From Salvia splendens (taxonomy: Eukaryota > Streptophyta > Magnoliopsida > Lamiales > Lamiaceae), in assembly GCF_004379255.2 (NCBI RefSeq), contig NC_056047.1:21714293-21778292 (forward strand): a stretch of 64,000 nucleotides of DNA. Reading direction: 5' to 3'. The translations under genes and the position numbers were made by a program. How positions within the stretch are numbered: the first letter of the stretch is position 1; every line of letters begins with the position of its first letter. This document shows, piece after piece, positions 22,504 to 34,273 of this stretch. The notes beneath the pieces are model-generated. The model was not told the DNA's origin. It did no database searches and saw nothing but the letters and a program-made list of their open reading frames with translations.

Positions 22504-25502
22504 CTCTATGTAAGCTTCCGACGGAACCGCCACCAACCACCGCAGAATTCCGACCACGAGATCATGGAGAACCAGCCACCCTAAAACACCAGCCGAAGGA
22601 AGAATCCCCAACCCAACAAGGCAAAGACCGGCGAGTCTTCGTCAAAATCCTTTACGAATCCACCGGCAAAGAAGCCACCTGTCGTCCCTCGATCAGACGC
22701 GGTGGCGACTTCTTCATCCCTAAACGTGACTCTCAACTCGATTGCAGTACGGCCGGAGCCAACGGCGGTGGCAACCACAACCTCTGCCATACCGCCGGAG
22801 ATTTCCACCGATCTGCCTACTACAACCACCGTCGTCACCACCAAGCCGACCGATGAGTCCGATCCGGAGAAAATGATGAAGGAGTTCTTGAAGATATAAG
22901 GCCGTGGAGCAAAGGCAAGTGTATTCTATGCTCGCTTGGCGGAGGTATGTAAAGAGGAAGAAGCCGCCCTGACCCCGCTTGATATTCCACCCATACCGCC
23001 GACCTTTCTAGAAACCCCCCACAACCCAAGCCCTAACCTCTCATAAAGTAAACCCCTAAAAATTACCGGAAACCCTAGCCCCTGTCACAGAACCCCCTTT
23101 CTCAGCGGTCCAAAATAAAATCCTAACCATGACATCTACCCCTGCCCCTATTTTGCCACATGCAGAGGCGGCAGAGTGCCCACACGAGGAACAAGTAGAG
23201 GAGGCAGAAGGGGAAGATAAGGAGGAGGGAAGTCAGGGTAGTGAGGGAGAGGAGAACGCGTAGAGAGTGTCACAGGGAGGGTGTGATGAGCGAGTGGAGG
23301 GTGATGAGCGAGTAGAAGATGATGAGGGTGATCATAGAAAAGATGCTGAAGGTACTGGGGAGGGTAGCGAGAGAGAGGAAGTTGATGAGGTGATGAGGGT
23401 GATGAGAGAGAAGATGCTGAAGGTACTGGGAGGGTAGCGAGAGAGAGGAAGTTGATGAGAGAGTTATTGCTGGTAGTGATTAAGGTAACATAGAGACTAG
23501 ACAAGGTGATGAGGAGGTTGTTGAGGGAAAAATCCCTGTTGATGTTGAGGGAGAAATCCCTGCTGAAGTTGAGGGAGAAATCCTTGTTGTTATTGCTCGA
23601 GAAACGGAGAAAGAGATTGTCAATGAAGATGATGGTAAGGAAGTTGGGACAAAGGAGTCTGTCGATGTGAAGGCAGAAAACCCTGAAAGTGAAGGGTTGA
23701 AAGAAATTGTTGATCTAGAGGATGGGTCAGAGGCGGAGGAAACGCCAGTCGACGAGAGAATGACGAGAAGAAACACCCGTCGGAGCAAGCAGATGGATGA
23801 CTTGGTAGCTGCTACAAGGGCATGAAAGTTACATTTTGGTTCCTCGAAGGGAGAGGAAGAAATAGGGGAGGGCACCCCCAAGACCCAGGAGAATTCAGAG
23901 AAGGAAGAGGAGGCCTCCGGTGAGGTCCTTGAGAAGCGCTTTGCCGCTGAGCGTAAGCGTAAAGGGAAGCAGGAGGCCAAGTCCATATAAAAGAAGCACA
24001 GGCAGGCTTCCGTAACCCTGGTTATTAAAGAGCCCACCGCAGAGCCCGTCCGAGTACCATTTGCTAAGGCATTGGAGAAGCCTGGGGAGGACAGTGAAAA
24101 AGAGGAAGAAGCGGGAGCTAACCCGCCTGAGGAGGCCATTTACGAGATGATGAAAGTATTGGTAACGAGGAAGCTGCTAGAAGCCATGGCCCAATTCGAC
24201 GATCCCAAGAAAGTGCTGACATATGCGGAGCGAGGGACGAAAGGAAAACTTGTCAAGTCGGGGAAACGCTACCACTCACATTCGCTGCAGGAGATTGAGT
24301 TGGAGGAAGAGTTCCTCTCTTATATCAGCGCCATCGGCTTTGAATGGTTGCTGGGTCATAGCGAGACGGAAGTGCCAACCGCCTTGGTCAAGGAGTTCTT
24401 TACCTCGTACAAGTTTAAGTCCACTGTGGACCCTGACCCTGATTCAATCAGCTTTTGCCTATTCAATGAGGAGATAACGATGAGCATCAGGGAGTGGTCC
24501 TTGAGGATGAGATTGTTCACATTGGAGAAGGATGAGGAAGACATATGGAATGAGAGGGTAATCGGGCCCCCGAAGAAGACCCCAGGCTTCGACACTCAGA
24601 AGGCTTGGGAGCTCATCACCCACAAGCGGGGTGGTACCTTCAAGATGAGCGTCTCGAAGGGAGTCCATATTACTAACCATATCATCTGCTTCACCCAGGT
24701 CTTCATCAAATATTATCACATGGGTCAGGGAAGCTCTGCCCTCACTATACCTGAGCTATACTTTGTCTGGTGTATGCTGAAGGCAGTGAAGATCCATCTG
24801 GGGTACTGGTTAGCCCAGGCTTGCCACTTGATGACTTCCCATACTTCCCGTCACCTCTATACATGTCACCTCCTCGGTGCTTACCTTCGGAGGAATGTAA
24901 TCATGAAGATAGCAAAATCGGTGCCTACCCTTGCAATGTGTGATCCTCCAGAGCTGTTCAACCTTGATTATTTCTTCAACAAAGGCCTTCTGATCATGAA
25001 GGATGGGGAGGTCGCATTTTATGAAGTGGAGAATGCCGAGGCAGTTGTGAAGGTAGAAGAAGGGGTGGTGCAAATTGCCGAGAGAGAGAGAGCTGGCGAA
25101 AGGAGATGGAGGAAGTCAGGAGTGAGATAGGAGAGATCTGGGGCGGAATGGGCACGATGACCTCGGCTGTATTGGGACTGAAGAAATCACTGGAGGCGCA
25201 CACAGAGAAGATGACTGAGGCCCTTACCTTGATGATGCGGATGGTGACCTCAGTCGAGCAAAGGAGTTCCCAAGCCTAGCAAATTATTCCTCCCTGGTCC
25301 AGTGGAGAGATCAGACCCCCAGCCCCAGGAAAACCCTCCAGTCAGCAAGCGCCAGTTATTCCTGCCACTACCCCGTCTAAGAAGAGGAAAGAGATGACCA
25401 CCAAGCCTACAATAACCGTGTCAGTGAAGAAAACCATACCGAAGCCAACAGTGAAGGATGCCGAGGAACTAACACCATCGGTTCCTAAGAAAGTGAAGTG
25501 AA
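22504..25502 (+). pseudogene. ATHILA ORF-1/env-position protein
   Basis: Reading region after integrase. An acidic repetitive N-terminal part (about 23150-23830) includes a 24-bp unit repeated three times (23518-23590, reading VEGEIP-like) and a ~70-bp tandem duplication (about 23322-23460). A basic patch KRKGKQEAK follows near 23955. The best segment is 24072-25130 with FLSYISAIGFEWLLGH, SISFCLFNEEITMSIREW and LIMKDGEVAFYEVE, resembling the Pfam ATHILA ORF-1 family. The C-terminal part continues in another frame (LGLKKSLEAHTEKM, coiled-coil-like) and stops at 25497-25499. Stops near 23823 and 23988 and the frame change near 25100 break it. No signal peptide or clear membrane segment is seen, so an envelope role is not supported. 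Confidence 0.7.
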
Positions 25503-27219
25503 GACCAACCGCCCAAAGGACATGCCCCAGAAATCTGGCTCCCAGGGGAGTCAGAAGCAGAATTGATACCCCCCAAGTGACCAAGTAAATTTTGCATTTC
25601 AGTTGTTGTTTTATTTTCTTTTGTTAAGTGTCTGTGATGCATGTTCTTCTCTATTTTGAGCATGTTTCGTTGTGTCTGTATATATGTGTTCTGTGTGCTC
25701 TCTCTCACTTAGCCCGATTCTCGGTCTAAGTGTGAGAAGTTTGTTGATATAGCGTATGTTGGTATATGTTGGTTTATGTTATTTTCTGTGTTTATCTTCT
25801 CTCACTTAGCCCACTGCTTGGCCTAAGTGTGAGAAGGTTATGTTGCCTGTGAACACCAACTGCCCTGTTTTTCACTTCATGAGGATTGCTTGGGGACAAG
25901 CATGAGTGAAGTGGGAGGGGGAGAGCAGTTAGTGCAGTAATGTCAAGCATGTGTTTTTGTTGGTCTCGAGTCAGTTTAGTGTCAGGTTGTTTTTAGGATG
26001 TTTGTGTTAAGTATAAACTGGCGAAAGAGATGATGCATATCAATTTTTGAGACATCTTTCCTTAATAAATCAAAATCAGTTTGAAGGAAGTAAGAACGAT
26101 AGAAAGGCCTTAATTTGATCTAGTTGTAAAGCCTTGTATATTGTGAATTAAAAGCCTAAGAGTAGAACATTTTCTACTAAACAGAAAAGAGAGGCTGCCA
26201 CTTGATGCTTAGGGAGAAATGACATATGGGAGTAAGGACTAAAGGCAATAGGATAACCGATTGAGCTTAATTCTTTCGAATCCGCTAGACCTGCCACATT
26301 GTAAAGGCACGCCATAGTTGGCCAATGTTGAGCTTATAAAATTTTTGTCCTTTCCTTGGCACCCTTAGCCTTCATATCATGTGAACAAGGGGGCGGAGTG
26401 GGGGCAACTAACCAATTGGGATAGGAAATAGGTTGTGTAACAGGGAGATGGAAGTAAAGAGAAAAATATAAAAAAGCAGGAGAAAGTTGTAACTTGACCC
26501 AGGGAAATTAAAAAAAAGAGAAAAGAAAAAAGGCAGAATTTTTTTTTTCACCAGATCCGGGGATTTATAGGGAATCAGCGCAGGAAGATATATAACCTGA
26601 CCTGCTAGAAAGGGGGAATAAGGCCACCTTGGCCAAGGAGCAACTCCAATTTAGTTCTTTGAAGATAGATTGTAAAAGGGAGGTTGTTTCTATCTCTTGT
26701 CCTTAAGTTCACATGTCCTTCACATAATTTTACTTGCACTTATTTGAACTTAGACCCCCTAGGATCTTCACCTATATACTAAAATCCCCTGGCCCCATTA
26801 CAACCCATTGAAAGACCTTAAGGAACTTCCCTGTGTCAGTAGAACTCAAGGCATCAGTGGTATGGCAAAAATGTTTCTGGTGAGGAATGAGTGACCGAGT
26901 GAACCCAACAATTGGTGAAAATAGAGGCTATCTTGACGAACTGAGAAACTGACCAGATAGAAGAAGAGAGGGGGAGAACCTGAGACTGTAGACGATTGGA
27001 TTGACCTTAAGCTTGTTTTGTTTCTGTGTTTTGTTTGTGTTCTTAATTGCACGTCTATGTGTTGTTCTTTGTCTAAGTTTTTGTTGTTTAGGTCTAGGAG
27101 TCTGAGTCTTTTCTTTTCTGTAGAGTCAATCAAGTCATAACCATGCATTGAAATTTTCCTTATTTCTTTTATTTTGTCTTTCATACTTGAGGACAAGTAT
27201 GAGTTAAGTGTGAGCAGTT
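25503..27219 (+). other. Athila 3' non-coding region with hairpins and polypurine tracts
   Basis: Contains two similar hairpin sequences, CTCACTTAG...CTAAGTGTGAG, at about 25704-25738 and 25801-25835; a purine tract GTGGGAGGGGGAGAGCAG at about 25908-25925; and, next to the 3' LTR, the weaker AAGTGTGAGCAGTT (27206-27219), the expected polypurine-tract position. No coding frame. Confidence 0.65.
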
Positions 27220-28387
27220 TGATAAGGATCATTTCATGCATTGGTTATGGGGTTAAATTCTGTAAATTCAGTGAACTAATAAGTGTTTGTAAGTTCAGGT
27301 ACGTGAAAAATGTGCCAAACCCAGGAAATGCATACAAATTACCCGGGGGGGGGGGAAGGAGCAAAACTGAAGTAAGGAGCAGTTCTAAAGGATCCTATTT
27401 CAGAGGGCAAAAGTGACAAATCATGAAGAAAGAAGCCCTAGGGATCTGAGCCTCAGCTATAAAAGGGGCAATTATCTTAAAGAAAAGGAGATCACTTTAC
27501 ACCAACTCCACATACTCTTTAGTTTCACTATAGTTAGCTCATTTCACACGCACTTGGCATCAATGGGGTAATTCTGGGCAGACTTGGCGGTTAGTGTAGT
27601 TTCTATGGTGTAACACCGTCGTCACAAGGGCAAAGATACAATCGTTTTTGTTTTTCTGTTGTTTTGCCTCGCCGTGAACTTCCTTGCCGGAAGCTCGGCG
27701 ACTGATATTTTCGTTTGAACCTTATTTCGGTGGTTATGGAAGTTTATGTTTTCTATTTTACTTCGGTCTTGATGCTTGATGCTAGATTTTACTGATTTGG
27801 ATGCTTTTCGCAATTGGTTGTTGAATCGGAGTTGGTTTGTGGTTGAATTGTTTGAATTGGAGTTGATGGAGATGGATCTGAATGTGGTTGAGTTTGGATC
27901 AGGTTGATCTGGAGTGGAATTTTGATTCGAAGTTGTGGATCTGGTACGTACTGGTGTAGATCTGCATGGTTATGGATAGTTTTACTGTGGCTTCCGATTT
28001 ACTCGACCTGATAGCTTAGATCTGATAGTTTTTTGCTTAATCGAAATGTCTGAGATCCGATCTGAATTTGCTCTGTTTCGTTCATGTTCATGTTTATTTG
28101 CTAAAGAAGATGAAGATCGTTGGTAGTTAGATCCAGACCCATTGTTGTTTGCTTTTGTAGCTTTACCTATCGCAGTAGCTAAATCGGGAATCTGTCCCAC
28201 TGCTTTTTCATGCTCTTTTGTCTAACCGTTTTAGGAAAAAAAATTTACTTGACCTGGTGGTTTTGATAAAATATCCTTAGTTAAGTCATATCTCGAATCA
28301 TGTATGCGTACGTGTTTTTCTTGTTTCTTAGGTCTAGTAGTTAGTTAGTACTTGAGTGCTTTTAATTCTCGTGACCCAGTAGTTTAA

Positions 28388-30573
28388 TTTTTTTTAAAAT
28401 CAAGAACGCCCTTTGTGGGCGGGAGGTTTTAGGCAGACCTCCAACCCATAATTAATATCAAGATAATATGTTCTAACAACATGATCTTAGCCTAAAAGTG
28501 ACTAGGACCTAAACAAGAACATGAAGAAGCCAAGTAGAGGTCCCACAAGTCGAGATCCTCCGTACTATCAAGTGGAAAAAAACTGACTGTATATATACGA
28601 GGGAGAAATGAAAAATTATCAAAACCAGCCACTAAACAAGCTGGATCAACCCACATCTCTATGTCGAAAACGGAAGTTAGGATATCCCAGCTGGTCCATC
28701 CTAACCAGCGCCTTCAGATACCGAGGCGCAGAGATTGGATCATTGTAAGTAAGGGCAGGGGTCTGAACCCCCTACCTGCAAGAAAGTCAGCAGCTTGGTT
28801 CCCTTCTCTGTAGATGTGTGAGAACCAAACATGTCGCTGAGAAGTCATACTCCGGATCAAAGCCATGTGATATCTGAAATCCGCAGCGCCAAACTGTCTA
28901 GATGACAACAAGGTAACCAGAGTCGCTGAGTCAAGCTCAATCCAGATGTGTGTCGAAAGCTCCATAGCCATCTTGAACCCCCGAATCAGAGCCAACAGTT
29001 TCGCCTCAAAGCTCGATGATGCGGCTATTGGAGCACAGAAGGCACACAAAAGTCCTCCATCAGAGCCTCGAACCAATCCTCCCTCCCCCGCCTCCATTGT
29101 TGATGTAGAGAAGGCACCGTCAGTGTTTAGCTTCACCCAAGGGGCATCAGGGGGATGCCATAGGACCATGAGTGACCGCAGAACACGCTGTCTGGGGGAG
29201 AAAGGCATGAAATCAACCGACGGCGAGCATCCCCTCCAGTGGGTCGGGGTGATCTTGCCGGCCAAGACAAGCACGTGCAGGTGGTGAGTGACCTGCCAAA
29301 TAACATGAGAGTGACAAAAAGGACGACCGCCATGCTTGCAGCCGTTCCTCTCCGTCCAAAGAAACCAAGCAATCAAACAGGGAACAAGAAAACTAATATG
29401 TAAGGCAGGAGCCCTTTGGAAAGAGGACCTCCGCCAGCGACCTAGTCTAAGTGCAATATCAGTGCTCGTGTGAATCGGTGTGTGCGAGGAAGGAAACCAG
29501 GCATCGAAATACTCCCATGCAGAAAAAGCCGACTGACTCAAGAAAAAGACATGACTAAGAGACTCGACTGAAGGAGACCGACAACACTGACATCCAGACG
29601 CTAACTCAATCCCCCTCCTCTGCAACTCCTCATCCACCGGCAACCTATCAAATAACAACTTCCAAATGAACACCAAGATGGTAGGGGTCAACCCTTGGTT
29701 CCAGATAAGCCAAAAAATCTCCCTCTTCGGCAAGTAGGAGAGATGAGTGATAATGGGGGCCTTTTTTCGGCATCTGTATATCATCTCTATATCCCCCTTG
29801 ATCAGCCTATCCAGACATCTTGAAAGGTAATCTGCCGCTAACACAAAGAGGGAGGGAGATAAGGGATCCCCTTGTCTTAGCCCTCTTGAGGACTGAAAGA
29901 AACCCGCCGGACCCCCGTTCACAAAGACTGAGAACCAGCAAGACGAGATGCATCTACTAATAATACTCACCCAGGTTGTTGAGAATCCCATCGTTTCTAA
30001 GACCTTGAGCAAAAACGGCCACTGGACTCTATCATACGCCTTTGCCATATCCAGCTTGAGTGCCAGATTGGGCGATCTCCATCTACTCGAAAGCTCCTTC
30101 CCCAGGTCATGTATCAACTCTTGGGCCAGAAGAGCATTGTCACTAAGCAGGCGGCCCTTGATGAACCCCCTCTGATTCGGTGCAATGACAAGGGGGAGTA
30201 AAGGTGAAAGTCTTGAAGCAATGAGGACGATCATGGTAGCCGTGAAGCTTCGGGGCATAAACGCCCCACTGAAAAAGTCTGCCACAGCTGCAATCACATC
30301 CCTCCCCAAAGTGTCCCAGCAGTGCTGAAAAAACAAAGAAGTGAACCCATCCAGCCCGGACACACTATCACCACTGATCTCAAAAACTGCATCCCTAACC
30401 TCCTTCTCCTGCGGTGGCGCACACAGGGCCTCCTGGTCAACTGAATCTGGAAGTGTATGGATGAGAGATAAGTCTGGCTCTGCAAGGTCCCCAACGTCCG
30501 ATGTCAGAAGCTGCTGAAAGAAGGCTGCCGCTGACTCCCTGATCTCTGTCTCCTCTGTCAGTGCCTGCCCCCC
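28388..30573 (-). mobile_element. 5'-truncated L1-type LINE inserted in the Athila 3' LTR
   Basis: The insert interrupts the LTR and is flanked by TTTAA on both sides (28383-28387 and 30574-30578). On the minus strand it ends with a short poly(A) (T-run at 28388-28395), as expected for target-primed reverse transcription. It keeps the 3' half of ORF2 only, so it was 5'-truncated on arrival or deleted later. Confidence 0.85.
28714..30573 (-). pseudogene. LINE ORF2 fragment: reverse transcriptase, zf-RVT, RNase H
   Basis: One uninterrupted frame of about 620 codons. RT motifs: KLDMAKAYDRVQWPFLL and RGLRQGDPLSPSLFVLAADY. The text then jumps to a zinc-knuckle-like part (GCQCCRSPSVESLSHVFF) and an RVT_3-type RNase H (WVKLNTDGAF, ELDSATLVTLL, YREGNQAADFLA). 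The palm segment with the F/Y-x-D-D active site is absent although the frame is kept, so an in-frame deletion removed it. The first ~10 codons of the open frame come from LTR sequence. It cannot be an active reverse transcriptase. Confidence 0.85.
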
Positions 30574-30805
30574 TTTAAAATTCTCGACCCACTTGTTGTG
30601 TGGCAACAGGCAACCCTCCCAAACCCTCTAAATTCTTGCTAACACATCCGTCATCGTGGGATCGATCCTTTGTTTCTCTATACTAGCCAATAGTGTAGTG
30701 GGTTGAGGTTTTGAAGCAAGAAAAGTGTGTCCGACGACCGATTTCTGACAAATTCATGATCTCCTAGACCCTGTGATCTAGTGAATTCTCTGGACCTATT
30801 GGATT

Positions 30806-30922
<117 letters not shown>

Positions 30923-30958
30923 AAGTGCACACGCTCATTTCTTAGCTACTTCAGCCAT

Positions 30959-33300
30959 GATTCAAAATTTACTTGTCATGTATTGTATCTTGATGCAAAG
31001 GAACAGAATGACACCTAAGCATCAATAACTTATACCTTTACTTAAACAATTTTAATATTAATTTTTATTTTTAAGTACTACTGACTTTACCAAATTAAAT
31101 AATAGTAGTACTATATGGTAAAGAACTAAATTACTCCAATAAATATCATAAAAATTATAAAGTAAAATATGTTGTTATTTAAAGAGTTTGAAAATCATAA
31201 ATATCAAAAATAATAAATTTCATTAATAGAGTTACTAAAGTGAATATTAAATTTTAAATTTAAAAATAATTAAATACTCCCTTTCAGTCTTGCGCGTAGG
31301 TGCAACACATACCCCTATTCATGCCGCACCCTTCTCCACAGGGGCCGTACTACACCTCTTCCCATATCTTTGGAGTGGCGCGGCCCCAAATCCATCGGCG
31401 CATTGCCGATGCCCTGAGTTAGAGCGCATTCTCCAGAGTTGTTACTCATCTCTCATCTAAAGTCTAGTTGAATAAAATAATGAGGTATTAAAGTAAAACT
31501 AGTGATTTGATCACACTTGAATGAATGGACAAGGCAATTGAATATGAGATATTTTTAAAGACAGAAGTGGAGAGAAATTATGTATGATTGTATTAAAATA
31601 TGTATGACATAAGACAGTAATATCGACATGATATATACGACACATCGATATTCAAACATAATACTTTACCCGTCTTTAAAAAAAGTTACCTTTAGTCATT
31701 TTAGTTCGTCCCATTAAATTAATCTATTTTCTTTTTTCAAAAACATTTTTACTAAGGTGAGTATTAATATTTAACTTCAATTGTTTTTTTTTCTCTTATA
31801 TTTTAGAATTTCGCATTAATTAAATCTCGTGTTGCCCTATTTTAAAAGAAGGAAGAAGTATAATTAAGTGCAAATAAGTTTATAAATATACATATGTTAC
31901 AAAATCTCGATGCATTAAAACAATCATGTAGTACACTTTTCTTCATTTGGAATATAAGATTTCATGTAAGGAGAGACAAGCACGTTACGTATGTAGATAT
32001 TGCCTCTTCCAAGTATTACCAATTTTATTTTTTTAATTAAGAAAAAAAAGTAAAAAAGATACTACTATAGTTGATACTGACACCCAAAAACTCAAAAGAA
32101 GGTATCGATAAACTATTTACTGAACTTTTTCTTTCTTTTGGTTGGGTGGTGGATTCTTTTGTAACTAGTTATCTGGATAGCTTTCTTTGGTATCTAGTGA
32201 CAACTTGATCATTGTGCTAAATTATCAGATCTAGGAATTTGTATGAAACACAGTTGATATCACGTCAAATTCTATTCCAACTTTAACGAGATTCAAACCA
32301 CATGGTCAAATAAATTGAGAAAAAAATCTATATAAAAAAGAGACTGAGTTCTAAAATGATCACAACTTTAACCGGATTGGTGCAAACCAATTTCTGCCCA
32401 AATAGAACTGTAGTGCATAAACCCCAAGCAAATTCAAACCTAATACAAACCACAACTCAAATAAAAATGGAAGCTACAACAAATCGGCATGCAAACTGCA
32501 CTACGTACTCAAAAGAATATAGGCAAAAATATCTTAACAAAAGAGACTCAAATTTGAAATCATCATTGCCTCACCCGAACCAAACAAACAACATTGCAGA
32601 ATTCCAAAACAAACTTGAACTCAACATCGCCTCACCCGAACCAAAAATCGGTGGCCATGGAGTTGTGACACACATGGTACGATGATGGCTTTTGAAAGGC
32701 GTAGCACCGACTAATGCCCCACACCAAATCGACAGGACTACCTTAGTGTTATGCGCGCGCGCGCACACACACTAGCATGGTGATGTTAAGGTCAATATAC
32801 TGAAAAACATGTTTTGAGTTGTTTGCAGTTTGCACGGTTAGAGCCGCTTGTATACAATAAACTCTACATCCACTTTTACCCAAGAAGAGAACAAATAATT
32901 TTATCTCATTAATAGGTCAAGCGTTTTAATATCTTCTGCACTGTAGACTGGTTGTGGTACAAATAATCACAGTAGGTGACATAGTTAATTCCTTGCAGAA
33001 GTAAAACAATATTTCACAACCAAGATAGATCTCGACTCCCTAGCGTGAAAGGTTGTAGTGTCAGTCCGCAAGTTTCCTTACATTGGAAAGCTAACATTAG
33101 GTACAGTATAGTGATAAACACGAATTTTGCATTCTTTTAAACCTAAATTTGACTCATTTTAAATGTTAATAATGCAAAATATGTTATGCAATTGCATTAT
33201 TTGTTCAATTAGATATTTTTACGTGTTTTGTGAAAAATATACAAAATATACTTAGAAATTGCAAGCAAAAAGAAAGAAGATGAGCTCAAATCTTTGTACA
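30959..33300. other. intergenic DNA
   Basis: AT-rich. About 31675-31861 looks like a decayed Stowaway-like element (CCCGTCTTTAAAAAAAG at the left). A short (GC)n(AC)n microsatellite lies at about 32751-32771. Open frames near 32356-32768 match nothing I recognise and I do not call them. Confidence 0.45.
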
Positions 33301-33690
33301 ATGGAATGAGCCTCCCAGAGTCACACCAGAACGTCGTCATAAACCACAACCACAACCACAACAACCACCAGAACGACACAAACATCATATGTGTAATGCA
33401 ATGCCAAACGACACAAGCATATGTGCAATGCCAATGGTGGCCAATCAGCAAATGAACTACATTGATCAATAAATAGTGGCCATTCAACGAATGAACTGCA
33501 TCCATCAACCAATGAACTATATCGATCAGCCAATGGTGACCAATCAGCAAATGGAGTAAATCGATATGGAGTACATTTATCAGGGAATGGTGGCCAATCA
33601 GGGAATGGACAATATTGATCAGCAAATGGAGTACAGTAATGAGGCAATGGTGGGCGATCAGTGTTTTGGGTACAGTGATTCCGAAGTCGA
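33300..33690. repeat. degenerate ~40-bp tandem repeats (MNYIDQ-type)
   Basis: Words such as ATGAACTACATTGATCA and GGTGGCCAATCAGCAA recur about 5-7 times with changes. On the plus strand they read MNYIDQ / MVANQQ-like units mixed with stops, after a CAACCA-rich start. This suggests a decayed tandem-repeat coding region, perhaps from a transposon accessory gene; identity unknown. Confidence 0.55.
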
Positions 33691-34273
33691 AGTTCGGTAA
33701 AACTGGAGCACGAATAATCAGAAGATGGACGCAATAGAAATAGAATAAACAAATATGCCCCCCAACCCAACATCACACATCCAAACGTCCAACAAGACCC
33801 AAAATTTGGAACCTTCCACTCTCTCTCCTCTAATTGTGGGAACAGTGGAGGGCGTCACCTCTGAAACGAGCACATCAATCGTCATCAATGTGTTACCGAA
33901 AAATTAATTGCCTCTGTTCCTGTTCCAGCTGATCTTGCTCCTCCGGACGAGACAACCTCCTCCTTTTCATCACCTCTTAAAGGAGCACATCAGTAGTGAT
34001 CTTCTATAATATTATATAGGTATTATGGACTATTTGTACATATGGGGGATGCCTAACTTAGAAAATGTTTCATATTAATCCGACTTTAGCCGTCATAATA
34101 TTTTAATAAATATATTTGTGTATGAAATGCGATGATACGTGGCAGTTAAAGAGACAATGCATGTCTTTTTGATTATGTGTACTAATTAGAGCCTCTGAGT
34201 AAGCTAATGGAGGACACCTCCATATTCGAGAGAGTATAATGAAGGAAAAAAAAGACGACGAAGTGGGTAGAAT
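33691..34273. other. intergenic DNA left of the hAT
   Basis: A broken continuation of the repeat-bearing frame may run to about 34000, after which nothing is recognised. The hAT target duplication begins at 34266. Confidence 0.4.

Noticed and set aside
23480..24139. Minus-strand Ser-rich open frame of 219 codons
   Set aside because: Antisense of the acidic Athila region; its repeats mirror the plus-strand coding repeats.
22504..25502. True retroviral envelope gene
   Set aside because: No signal peptide or transmembrane segment is visible; only the position suggests env.
32356..32768. Open frames on both strands near a GC/AC microsatellite
   Set aside because: No family motif; low-complexity Asn/Thr/Gln content is typical of A-rich non-coding DNA.
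33209..33776. Two overlapping minus-strand frames with repeated His/Trp/Pro
   Set aside because: They arise from the tandem repeats at 33300-33690; the plus-strand reading is the better candidate, and it too is broken.
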